This document shows positions 51,334-59,661 of a DNA stretch of 64,000 bases, one piece after another. The notes under the pieces were generated by a model. The model made no database searches. It saw only the letters and a program-made list of their open reading frames with translations, and was not told the DNA's origin. A program made the position numbers and the translations under genes. The stretch is from Microbacterium yannicii PS01. GTDB lineage: Bacteria; Actinomycetota; Actinomycetes; Actinomycetales; Microbacteriaceae. Numbering within the stretch: position 1 is the first letter of the stretch; each line of letters opens with the position of its first letter. The stretch lies in NCBI RefSeq assembly GCF_000304335.1, contig NZ_CAJF01000015.1, positions 1-64,000 on the forward strand, written 5' to 3'.

Positions 51334-53928
51334 TCAGCGCACGAGCGCGACGGTACGGGAATGGATGCCGGGGCCCACGGCCTCCTGGTCGGCTCCGACG
51401 AAGTCCAGCACGGCCTCGGTCCCCACCGGCACCGTGACCTCGACGCGCAGCGAGTCGTCCTCGATGCGCCACGCGATCGCGGCCTCGCCGTACGGCGTCA
51501 GGTGGCGCGCCGAGGCCGACGTGAGGCCCCCGCCTGGGCGCGGCGCGAAGCGGATGCGGCGGTAACCGGGAGCCTCGGGGCTGAGGCCGGCGATGACGCG
51601 GTGCATCCAGTCGGCGACCGCACCGAGCGCGTAATGGTTGAACGACGTCATGGTGCCGGGGTTGACCGTGCCGTCGGGCATGAGCGAGTCCCAGCGCTCC
51701 CACACCGTGGTCGCGCCCTGCTCCACCTGGTAGAGCCACGACGGGCACTCGCGCTCGAGCAGCAGGTCGTATGCGGTGTCGATGTGCCCGCCGGCGCTCA
51801 GGGCGTCGGAGACCAGCGGCGTTCCCACGAACCCGGTCGCGATGCGGTTGCCCGCGTCGCGCACGAGCTGCGCGAGGCGGGAGGCGGCGGCATCCTGTCT
51901 CTGCGGATCGGTGATGAGATCGAACCGCAGGCCGAGCGCGTACGCGGTCTGGGCGTCGCTGGTCATGGTGCCGTCGTCGTTCACGTACTCGGCGGCGAAG
52001 GCGGCGACCACCTCGTCGGCGAGGGCGTCGTAGTGCTCCCGCTCGTCTTCGAGGCCGAGCACCTCGGCCATGCGGGCGACGGTGCGCGTCGACTTCGCGA
52101 AGTACGCGGTGGCGACCAGGTAGCGGTCGGTGAGGGCGTCGGCGGGATCCTGCGGAGGAGCCGCGGGGTCGAGCCAGTCGCCGAGCTGGAATCCGGTGTT
52201 CCACAGGCGCGAGGGGCCGGCGAGACGCGCAAGCAGATCGACCCAGCTGCGGGCGCTGTCGAACTGCGCCCGCAGCACGGCCGTGTCTCCGAAGCGCTCG
52301 TAGAGCGTCCACGGCAGCAGGGTCGCGACGTCGCCCCAGGCCGCGCCCGCACGCATCGGCGTCCACATCCTGTCGGCGGGGATCACGGGCACGTACCAAG
52401 GCACGGTGCCGTCGGGCAGCTGTTCGATCGCGAGGTCGCGCAGCCAGCCCGAGAGCATGCCCGACACGTCGTACAGCGTCGAGGCGGTCGGGCCGAATAC
52501 CTGGATGTCACCGGTCCAGCCGATGCGCTCGTCGCGCTGCGGGCAGTCGGTGGGGATGTCGACGAAGTTGCCGCGCATGCCCCACCGGACGTTCTCGTGC
52601 AGGCGGTTCAGCGCGGGGTCGGAGGACTCGAACCACCCGGTGCGCTCGAGGTCGGTGTGGTAGACCCGGGCGACGAGGGCGCCGTCGGCGGCATCCGCGT
52701 CGAGGTCGCCCGGCCATCCCGACACCTCGACGTAGCGGAAGCCGTGGAAGGTGAAGCGCGGCTCCCACTCCTCGATTCCGCGGCCCGCCAGCGTGTAGTT
52801 GTCGGCCGAGCGCGCGTTGCGCAGCGGGCGCGTGTAGATCTCGCCGTCCTGCATCACCTCGGCGGTGCGCAGCGTCACGGTGGCGCCCGCCGGTCCGCTC
52901 ACGCGGATGCGCACGCGGCCGACGAGATTCTGCCCGAAGTCCAGAATGCGCGAGCCGCTCGGCCCCGTCAGCACCTCGACCGGCTGCAGCTCCTCGGTGC
53001 ACCGCACCGGGGGAGCCGTCGGCGCGACGAGCGTGGCGGGGTCGCGGTGACGCTCCTGCACGCCCTCCCATCCGGCGTCGTCGAAGCCGGACTCCGACCA
53101 GCCTGACTGCTCTTCGCGCGCGTCGTAGTCCTCGCCGTCGTAGATGCCGCTGTGCAGGATGGGACTCGCCGCCGAGGTCCACGAGTGGTCGGTGGCGATC
53201 GTCTCGCGCGATCCGTCGGCGTAGGTGAGCTCGAGTTGGCCGAGGAAGGACTGGTCGGTGCCGTACAGGTTGCGGAATCCGCCGCGCCAGCCCAGCCGTC
53301 CGCGGTACCAGCCGTCGCCGAGCCACGCGCCGATCGCATTGGCGCCCGGCTTCACCAGCCCGGTGACGTCATAGGTGTAGTAGCGAAGGCGCTGGCCGTA
53401 GACGGTCCAGCCCGGTGAGAGGGTGTCGTCACCGACGCGCTCGCCGTTCAGCTCGGCCTCGTACAGGCCATGCGCGGTGGCGTACAGTCGCGCCCGGACG
53501 AGTCCGTCTCGCGCCCCGAACTCGCGTCGCACGATCGATGGGCGCCGCTCATCGGAGAGGGCGTTCTCGTTGCGGATCGACCCGACCGGCCGCGCGACCC
53601 AGTCCGACGGCTCGAGCAGTCCGGCCTCGAGCGTGGTGGGGGCGGATGCCTCGGACCAGTCTCCGTCGGAACCCCGGACCGCGACCCGCACCGTGACGAT
53701 GTCTCTCGACTGCAGCGGCTCGCCCGGCCAGTCGACCAGCACCTGGTCGGCGCCGTCGACCTCGTGCGATGTCGTCGCGCCCTCGAGCTCGAGATCGACG
53801 CGGTAGCCAGCCTGACGCCAGTCCGACGGCGCGGAGGAGATCGTCCACGAGAGCCGCGGCATCCGCTCGCCGATCCCGAGGGGTTCGCGGTGGTGCTCGA
53901 TGCGGGGCGCGTCGACGATGACGGTCAT
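51334..53928 (-). CDS. GH78 alpha-L-rhamnosidase
   Basis: The 864-residue enzyme has the GH78 layout: N-terminal beta-sandwich domains with LYATAHGLYEAELNGERVGD (about 140-160) and GDGWYRGRLGWRG, then the (alpha/alpha)6 catalytic barrel. The catalytic segment DCPQRDERIGWTGDIQVF (about 460-477) carries the general acid pattern of the family. It removes terminal alpha-L-rhamnose from pectin side chains or plant glycosides. No signal peptide is present. AAGGAG precedes ATG 53928. It is divergent from a dehydrogenase-LacI-GH operon across a promoter with two LacI-type palindromes. Confidence 0.92.
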   Translation of the reverse strand: MTVIVDAPRIEHHREPLGIGERMPRLSWTISSAPSDWRQAGYRVDLELEGATTSHEVDGADQVLVDWPGEPLQSRDIVTVRVAVRGSDGDWSEASAPTTLEAGLLEPSDWVARPVGSIRNENALSDERRPSIVRREFGARDGLVRARLYATAHGLYEAELNGERVGDDTLSPGWTVYGQRLRYYTYDVTGLVKPGANAIGAWLGDGWYRGRLGWRGGFRNLYGTDQSFLGQLELTYADGSRETIATDHSWTSAASPILHSGIYDGEDYDAREEQSGWSESGFDDAGWEGVQERHRDPATLVAPTAPPVRCTEELQPVEVLTGPSGSRILDFGQNLVGRVRIRVSGPAGATVTLRTAEVMQDGEIYTRPLRNARSADNYTLAGRGIEEWEPRFTFHGFRYVEVSGWPGDLDADAADGALVARVYHTDLERTGWFESSDPALNRLHENVRWGMRGNFVDIPTDCPQRDERIGWTGDIQVFGPTASTLYDVSGMLSGWLRDLAIEQLPDGTVPWYVPVIPADRMWTPMRAGAAWGDVATLLPWTLYERFGDTAVLRAQFDSARSWVDLLARLAGPSRLWNTGFQLGDWLDPAAPPQDPADALTDRYLVATAYFAKSTRTVARMAEVLGLEDEREHYDALADEVVAAFAAEYVNDDGTMTSDAQTAYALGLRFDLITDPQRQDAAASRLAQLVRDAGNRIATGFVGTPLVSDALSAGGHIDTAYDLLLERECPSWLYQVEQGATTVWERWDSLMPDGTVNPGTMTSFNHYALGAVADWMHRVIAGLSPEAPGYRRIRFAPRPGGGLTSASARHLTPYGEAAIAWRIEDDSLRVEVTVPVGTEAVLDFVGADQEAVGPGIHSRTVALVR

Positions 53929-53955
53929 CCGGGTGGTCTCCTTGCCGGTGGTACT

Positions 53956-53970
53956 GCGAAAACGTTGCGA
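53956..53970. promoter_or_regulatory. LacI-type operator, downstream of the GH78 promoter
   Basis: The sequence GCGAAAACGTTGCG has the central CG and near-symmetric AAACGTT core of LacI-family operators. It lies just downstream of the predicted -10 of GH78 on the minus strand, a roadblock position. Confidence 0.5.
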
Positions 53971-53976
53971 GAAGGA

Positions 53977-54005
53977 AGTGTGACATCGAATTCGAAACGT
54001 TTCAA
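53977..54005 (-). promoter_or_regulatory. GH78 promoter with overlapping LacI-type operator
   Basis: On the minus strand TTGAAA (54005-54000) is followed by exactly 17 bases and CACACT (53982-53977), a plausible promoter. The perfect palindrome GAAACGTTTC (53994-54003) overlaps the -35. With the site at 53956 this gives two operators bracketing the promoter, expected targets of the LacI protein at 54887. Confidence 0.6.
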
Positions 54006-54053
54006 GTACGCTGGTCGCACGCAGCCGCGACGAAAGCGGCGAAGGAGGATTCG

Positions 54054-54884
54054 ATGACGATCGGTGTGACTGGCAGCGGCGGAAAGCTCGGCCGTGCGAC
54101 GGTGGAGCGCCTGCGGGCCGACGGGCACGACGTGATCGGCTTCGACCTCGCGGGAACTCCCGGTAAGGGCTTCACCCGCGTCGACCTGACCGACTTCGGG
54201 CAGACGCTCGACGCCTTCCTCTCGGTGACAGCCCGTCACGACGGACTCGACGCCCTGGTGCACCTCGCCGCCATTCCGGTCAACGGATTGGTTCCGGATG
54301 CCGCGACCTTCCACAACAACATGACGGTGTCGTTCAACGCACTGTTCGCCGCGCACCGCGCGGGGGTGCGCACCATCGTGCTCGCCTCGAGCATCACCGC
54401 GATGGGCTTCCCGTTCGACGAAGCCCCGCCCTCGCTGCCGGTCGACGAGACCTACACGAGCGCCAACAACACCTATGGCCTCGGCAAGGTGGCCGAGGAG
54501 GCGATCGCGGCGCAGCTGGTCCGCTGGCACGCCGGCACCTCGATCACGGCGCTGCGCTTCACCAACGTCGTCGGCGAGGACGAGTACACGACCTTCGAGC
54601 GGGCGACCGACCCGCAGTACCGACGCGACCTCGTCGGCTCGTGGATCGACGCACGCGACGGAGCCGAGGCGGTCGCGCTGGCGCTCGCAGCCGCCGGGCC
54701 GGGTTTCGAGGTCTACAACGTCGCGGCCCCCGAGTCCGGGCTGGCCGCGCCCTCGCGCGAGGTGGCTGCCCGGTGGTTCCCGGGAACGCCGGTCGCCGAC
54801 GACCTCGGCGAGTTCGAGTCGCTGATGTCGACGCGCAAGATCCGGGAGCGGCTCGGTTTCACCGCCCAGCACGACTGGCGCTGA
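54054..54884 (+). CDS. NAD-dependent epimerase/dehydratase-type oxidoreductase (sugar dehydrogenase candidate)
   Basis: The 276-residue extended SDR has the nucleotide motif VTGSGGKLGRATVERL (about 4-19) and the catalytic YGLGK (about 143). Length and pattern resemble uronate or aldose dehydrogenases more than nucleotide-sugar epimerases. In this operon it may oxidise a released sugar such as rhamnose, apiose or a uronate to its lactone. GAAGGAGG precedes ATG 54054. It is followed after 2 bases by the LacI regulator. Confidence 0.83.
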   Translation: MTIGVTGSGGKLGRATVERLRADGHDVIGFDLAGTPGKGFTRVDLTDFGQTLDAFLSVTARHDGLDALVHLAAIPVNGLVPDAATFHNNMTVSFNALFAAHRAGVRTIVLASSITAMGFPFDEAPPSLPVDETYTSANNTYGLGKVAEEAIAAQLVRWHAGTSITALRFTNVVGEDEYTTFERATDPQYRRDLVGSWIDARDGAEAVALALAAAGPGFEVYNVAAPESGLAAPSREVAARWFPGTPVADDLGEFESLMSTRKIRERLGFTAQHDWR

Positions 54885-54886
54885 TC

Positions 54887-55900
54887 GTGGCGAGGCCGGG
54901 GATCCGACAGGTCGCCGAGCGCGCAGGAGTCGCGGTCGGGACGGTCTCGGCGTTCCTCAATCACCCCGACCGCGTCTCGGCCCAGCGTGCAGACCGCATC
55001 GCCGCGGCGATCATCGAGCTCGGCTTCGTGCCGAACACGGCGGGCCGGCAGCTCCGCCTCGGCGTAAGCAGCGTCATCGGCTACCTGTCGCCCGACGTCA
55101 GCAATCCGCACGTCGCCGAGATCGCGCGAGAGGTCGAGTCGCGCGCACAGAGCCTCGGCATGACGGTGTTCCTCGCCCACACGCACGGTGACCGGTCACG
55201 GGAGGACGCCTACCTCGAGGCCTTCGAGCAGCGTCAGGTGCGTGGCCTGCTCGTGTCGTCGTTCGAGCCGGTCGAAGACCGGCTGGCCGCGCTTCGTGAA
55301 CGCGGAACGCCCTCGGTGCTCGTCGGGCGCCGCGCGTGTCGCGATGAGCAGCCGTCGGTGTCGATCGACGATGTCTCGGGCGGTCGCCAGGCTGCCGAGC
55401 ATCTGAGGGCGAACGGATGCCGCCGCCTGGCTTTCGTCGGCGGTCCGCTGCCCGTGCAGCAGGTCGCCGACCGGCTCGCGGGCGCTCGCGCCGTCACGAC
55501 GTCGCTCGAGGTGATCGAGGTCGCGGACCGGTCGATCGCGGCCGGGCGCGAAGTAGGGGCTGCGATCGTCGCACGCGTTGTCGAGGAACGGCCTGACGGC
55601 ATCTTCGCCGCGAACGACGTCCTCGCGCTCGGCATCCTGCAGGCGCTGGTCGCCGGCGGCGTCTCGGTGCCGTCCGACATCGCCCTCGTCGGGTACGACG
55701 ACAACGAGTTCGCCGAGGCATCCCTCATCCCGCTGACAAGCGTGCGCGCGCGCCACGAGGACTTCGGCGCGACGGCCGTCGATCTGCTCTTCGAGGCGAT
55801 CGAGAAGGGCGCCACGGGCGAACCGCAGCGGGTGTACGCGCCCGAGCTGATCGTGCGCGAGAGCTCGCTCCGCGCCCGTCACGGAAACCCACAACCCTGA
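54887..55900 (+). CDS. LacI-family transcriptional regulator
   Basis: The 337-residue regulator has the N-terminal LacI HTH (IRQVAERAGVAVGTVSAFLNHPDRVS, about 5-30) and a periplasmic-binding-protein-like sugar domain (DIALVGYDDNEFAEA near residue 265). It probably represses the GH78 and dehydrogenase-GH operons through the AAACGTTT-type palindromes at 53956 and 53994. The start is GTG at 54887, two bases after the upstream stop, so it is translationally coupled. Confidence 0.9.
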   Translation: MARPGIRQVAERAGVAVGTVSAFLNHPDRVSAQRADRIAAAIIELGFVPNTAGRQLRLGVSSVIGYLSPDVSNPHVAEIAREVESRAQSLGMTVFLAHTHGDRSREDAYLEAFEQRQVRGLLVSSFEPVEDRLAALRERGTPSVLVGRRACRDEQPSVSIDDVSGGRQAAEHLRANGCRRLAFVGGPLPVQQVADRLAGARAVTTSLEVIEVADRSIAAGREVGAAIVARVVEERPDGIFAANDVLALGILQALVAGGVSVPSDIALVGYDDNEFAEASLIPLTSVRARHEDFGATAVDLLFEAIEKGATGEPQRVYAPELIVRESSLRARHGNPQP

Positions 55901-55928
55901 ATCGCAGACTGAATCAAAGGAGACACCT

Positions 55929-57431
55929 GTGCCGCACGATCTCTACCGGCCTCTCGAGTTGAGCTTCGAAGGATCGGCAGTGATACCCGCCGACCGGACG
56001 CCGTTCACGCTGCGCGCCCGGCACGAGGCGTCCGGCGTGGAGCGATCGATCCCCGGGTTCTGGGACGGCGGCTCGACTTATCGCGCACGCTTCGCCCCCG
56101 ACCTGGTCGGCGGCTGGGCGTGGCTCACCGAGAGCGATGACGCCGCGCTCTCGGGTGCGTCCGGCTCGTTCGACGTGGTCTCCGGCGACGATCACGGACC
56201 GGTGCGCGTGGCGCATCGCTTCCACTTCGCGCACGCCGATGGCACGCCGTTCCGACCGCTCGGAGCGACGGCCTACAACTGGCTGCACCAGGGCGAGCCG
56301 CTGTTCTCGTCGACGGTCGACACCATCGCCGAGGCGGGGTTAAACAAGTTCCGCTTCATGGTCTTTCCTCAGGGCGGCGGGTACATCGAGCATGTGCCCG
56401 AGCTCATGCCGTTCGAGAAGACCGACGGGCGCTGGGACGTCTCGAGGCCCGTTCCCGAGTTCTTCCGGCGCCTCGACCGCGCGGTCGAGATGCTGGGGGA
56501 GCGCGGGATCCAGGCCGACGTCCTGCTGTACAACGCCTACGACCGCGGCCAGTTCGGCCTCAACGAGCTCACCGAGGACGAGGACGCCGTCTACCTGCGG
56601 TACGTCGTCGCTCGCCTCGCCGCCTACCCGCACGTCTGGTGGTCGCTGTGCAACGAGTTCGACCAGCTGGAGCGGCCCGACGAGCGATGGGATCGCACGG
56701 GGGCGCTCCTTGAGCAGATCGACCCGTACGACCACCTGCGCTCGATCCACAACTGGATCGAGCTCTACGACAACAACAAGCCGTGGGTGACGCACGCCTC
56801 GATCCAGAACGGCTCGGCGACCACCGACTTCGGCCGCGCCAACCTGTACCGCGACGTCTACCGCAAGCCGGTCGTCCTCGACGAGATCAAGTACGAAGGC
56901 GACATCCCCGACCGCTGGGGCCACCTCGACGCCGAAGAACTCGTCCACCAGTTCTGGATCACCACGGTCGCCGGCTGCTACGCGTCGCACGGCGAGAGCT
57001 TCGTCACCGAGACCGGAAGCCTGCACATGGTCGAGGGGGGTCCGCTCCGCGGGGAGTCGCCGGCGCGCCTGGCGTTCCTCCGCGGCATCCTCGAAGACGT
57101 CGACGGTCCGGGTCTCGATCCGATCGACAAGTGGGATGACCCGGCCTACGTGGCCGGCGTGCCGCGACAGGTCTACGTGCAGTATCTGGGGCGCTCGGCG
57201 CCCGAATCGTGGGAGTTCCGCCTGCCGATCGGCTTCCCCGGAGAGCGGCCCGAGCAGGGCGACGTGTTCGACGTCGATGTGATCGACACCTGGAACATGA
57301 CGATCACGCCCGCCGGCCGCTTCACGCTCGATGACGTGCGGCGCAACGAGGCGTTCGCCCGCGCGTCGGAGCCCGTCTCGCTGCCCGCGGGCGAGGCGCT
57401 GGCCGTGCGGATCACCCGCGTCGAGGCGTGA
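55929..57431 (+). CDS. DUF5060/DUF5605 TIM-barrel glycoside hydrolase, GH140-like apiosidase candidate
   Basis: The 500-residue protein begins with a DUF5060 beta-sandwich (about 8-75, with RARFAPDLVGGWAWL), then an (alpha/beta)8 barrel of the DUF4038-related kind (LGATAYNWLHQGEPLF, about 116), and a C-terminal DUF5605-like beta domain (about 420-497). The catalytic pair is likely E243 (WWSLCNEFDQL) and E319 (VVLDEIKYEGD). DUF4038 members founded GH140, which removes apiose from RG-II. The genomic partners (apionate genes, GH78, GH42) favour an apioside substrate, but sequence alone cannot prove it. AAAGGAGA precedes GTG 55929. Confidence 0.82.
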   Translation: MPHDLYRPLELSFEGSAVIPADRTPFTLRARHEASGVERSIPGFWDGGSTYRARFAPDLVGGWAWLTESDDAALSGASGSFDVVSGDDHGPVRVAHRFHFAHADGTPFRPLGATAYNWLHQGEPLFSSTVDTIAEAGLNKFRFMVFPQGGGYIEHVPELMPFEKTDGRWDVSRPVPEFFRRLDRAVEMLGERGIQADVLLYNAYDRGQFGLNELTEDEDAVYLRYVVARLAAYPHVWWSLCNEFDQLERPDERWDRTGALLEQIDPYDHLRSIHNWIELYDNNKPWVTHASIQNGSATTDFGRANLYRDVYRKPVVLDEIKYEGDIPDRWGHLDAEELVHQFWITTVAGCYASHGESFVTETGSLHMVEGGPLRGESPARLAFLRGILEDVDGPGLDPIDKWDDPAYVAGVPRQVYVQYLGRSAPESWEFRLPIGFPGERPEQGDVFDVDVIDTWNMTITPAGRFTLDDVRRNEAFARASEPVSLPAGEALAVRITRVEA

Positions 57432-59563
57432 CCGTGTCAGAGGCCGCGGGCGAGGCATCCGTCGACCGTCTTCGCGCGTGGCGCGGCGGTCCGCGCCTGG
57501 GAACGGCGTACTACAACGAGTACCTGCCGGATCCGTCGCGCCTCGAGACCGACCTGCGACTGATGTCGGAGGCCGGGATCACGTGCATCCGCGTCGGTGA
57601 ATCGGTCTGGTCCACCTGGGAGCCGCGCGACGGCGAGTTCGATCTCGAGTGGCTGACGCCGGTGCTCGACGGCGCCCACGCGCACGGCATCGACGTCATC
57701 CTCGGAACGCCGACCTACGCGGTGCCGCCATGGCTGGCAGCGAAGCACCCCGAGGTCGCCGTCGCGCGCAAGGACGGGAGCACCGTGCCGTGGGGCGGGC
57801 GGCAGGAGGTCGACTACACCTCCGGCACGTTCCTCCGCTACGCCGAGCGCGTCATCCGTGCCGTCCTCGGCCGGCACGGCCGCCACCCCGCGATCGTGGG
57901 GGTGCAGCTCGACAACGAGGCGGGCCTGCACCTGATCCACAACGAGCACGTTGTCGCACGGTTCCGCCGCTGGGTAGCCGGGCGATACGGCGACGTCGAC
58001 ACCCTCAATCGCGAGTGGGGGCTGACGTACTGGTCGCATCGCATCGCCGACTGGGACGAGCTGTGGGCACCGGCGGGCAATACGACTCCGGCCTACGACC
58101 TGGCGTGGCGACGGTTCCAGGCCGAGCTCACCGCCGAGTTCATCGGCTGGCAGGCCGGGATCGCGCGGGAGCTCGTCGAGCCCGACACGTTCCTCACGAC
58201 GTGCATCGCCTATCAGCGGCCCGCGATGGACGACGTCGCCATCGGCGCCGCGCTCGACATCGCGAGCGGCAACGCCTACTACCTCGCGCAGGAGTCCCTC
58301 GACCTCGATCGCACCGGCGCCGGCGGGCAGTGGTACGCCGACGACGTGCCGCAGCTGATCCTCTCGGTCGACCGGATGCGCGGCACGCAGCAGGCGCCGT
58401 TCCTCGTGACCGAGACCGGAGCCGCCTCGATCGGGCCGGCGTGGCTGACCCGTCCGCCGTACGACGGGCAGCTGGCCCAGGCCGCGTGGCTGATGGTCGC
58501 GCGCGGCGCGCGGCTGGTGTCGTACTGGCACTGGCACACGCTGCATTCCGGCGCCGAGGTGCACTGGGGCGGCATCCTCGGCCACGACCTCGCGCCCGGC
58601 CGCATCCATGGCGAGATCGCCGGCATCGGGCGCCAGTTCGCCGCCGCGGCGGAGTGGCTGGCTGATGCGGAACCCGACGCCGACGTCGCGCTGGTCCACG
58701 CGCACGACAGCGAGTGGATGATGCAGTTCGAACCGCCGCTCAGCGCCGGGGGCGACGCTCCCGATCGAGCTTCGTACGGCCGCATCGTCGGCGCGTTCGG
58801 GCGGGCCGCGGTGGACGCAGGACGGCAGATCGCCCATGTCAACGAGCGCCAGCTGCCATCGGCAGCCGACCTCGCGCGGCGATACCCCGTGGTGATCGTG
58901 GCCGGCCTGGTCGCGGCATCCGATCGCACGCTCGACGTGCTCGCGGAGTACGCCCGTCTGGGTGGACGCCTCATCGTCGGGCCCCGCACCGGCTACGGCG
59001 ACGAGGAAGGGCGCATGCGCGCGTCGACGGCCCCGGCGGTCCTCGGCCCGGCAGCCGGTGTCCGCTATCGCGAGTTCGCGGCGCTCGCCGAGCCGGTCGC
59101 GGTAGAAACAGCATCGGGGGCTTCATCGGGAGAGCCCGCTGCGGCATCCGGGCACGCCCACGGCTGGATGGACGCTCTCGAGGCCGACGGCGCCGAGGTG
59201 CTGCTGCGCTTCCGGCACCCGCACTACGGCCGCTGGGCCGCCGTGACCCGACGCGCGGCGGGCGAGGGTGCGATCACCGTGGTCGGCACGCTCCTGGACC
59301 GTTCGCTGCTTGCGGCTGTCATGACGGATGCCGCGGGCCCCGCATCGATCGTCAGCCCGCTGGCCGCGCGCCCGAGCACCGTGACCGCTCACTCGCTCGT
59401 CGGCGGACGCGGTCGCGTGTGGGTGGTGCACAACTGGTCGGGTTCACCGTGCACGGTCCGGCTGCGCCGTGCCGTGGCATCCGTGGTCGACGACACCGCT
59501 CATGGGGAGGATGCCGACGTGGAGCTCGCCCCCTGGGACGTCCGGATCTGGTCCGAGGCCTGA
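57428..59563 (+). CDS. GH42 beta-galactosidase
   Basis: The 711-residue enzyme has the GH42 catalytic barrel starting with LGTAYYNEYLP (about 24), IRVGESVWSTWEP (about 52), the acid/base in GVQLDNEAG (about 163) and the nucleophile in LVTETGAAS (about 329). A trimerisation domain and C-terminal beta-sandwich follow. It hydrolyses beta-galactosides (in plants, galactan or arabinogalactan side chains). No signal peptide is seen. The GTG start at 57428 overlaps the upstream gene stop (GTGA), so both hydrolases are co-translated. Confidence 0.9.
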   Translation: MTVSEAAGEASVDRLRAWRGGPRLGTAYYNEYLPDPSRLETDLRLMSEAGITCIRVGESVWSTWEPRDGEFDLEWLTPVLDGAHAHGIDVILGTPTYAVPPWLAAKHPEVAVARKDGSTVPWGGRQEVDYTSGTFLRYAERVIRAVLGRHGRHPAIVGVQLDNEAGLHLIHNEHVVARFRRWVAGRYGDVDTLNREWGLTYWSHRIADWDELWAPAGNTTPAYDLAWRRFQAELTAEFIGWQAGIARELVEPDTFLTTCIAYQRPAMDDVAIGAALDIASGNAYYLAQESLDLDRTGAGGQWYADDVPQLILSVDRMRGTQQAPFLVTETGAASIGPAWLTRPPYDGQLAQAAWLMVARGARLVSYWHWHTLHSGAEVHWGGILGHDLAPGRIHGEIAGIGRQFAAAAEWLADAEPDADVALVHAHDSEWMMQFEPPLSAGGDAPDRASYGRIVGAFGRAAVDAGRQIAHVNERQLPSAADLARRYPVVIVAGLVAASDRTLDVLAEYARLGGRLIVGPRTGYGDEEGRMRASTAPAVLGPAAGVRYREFAALAEPVAVETASGASSGEPAAASGHAHGWMDALEADGAEVLLRFRHPHYGRWAAVTRRAAGEGAITVVGTLLDRSLLAAVMTDAAGPASIVSPLAARPSTVTAHSLVGGRGRVWVVHNWSGSPCTVRLRRAVASVVDDTAHGEDADVELAPWDVRIWSEA

Positions 59564-59661
59564 CGCTCACGAGCCTGGAGACCGGGTAGTTCCCGGCTTT
59601 CCGGGCTCGCGGGCCTCTCGGATCGGGCGAACGCGGGGAAGCCCGGTTCGGGATCCGGTGG

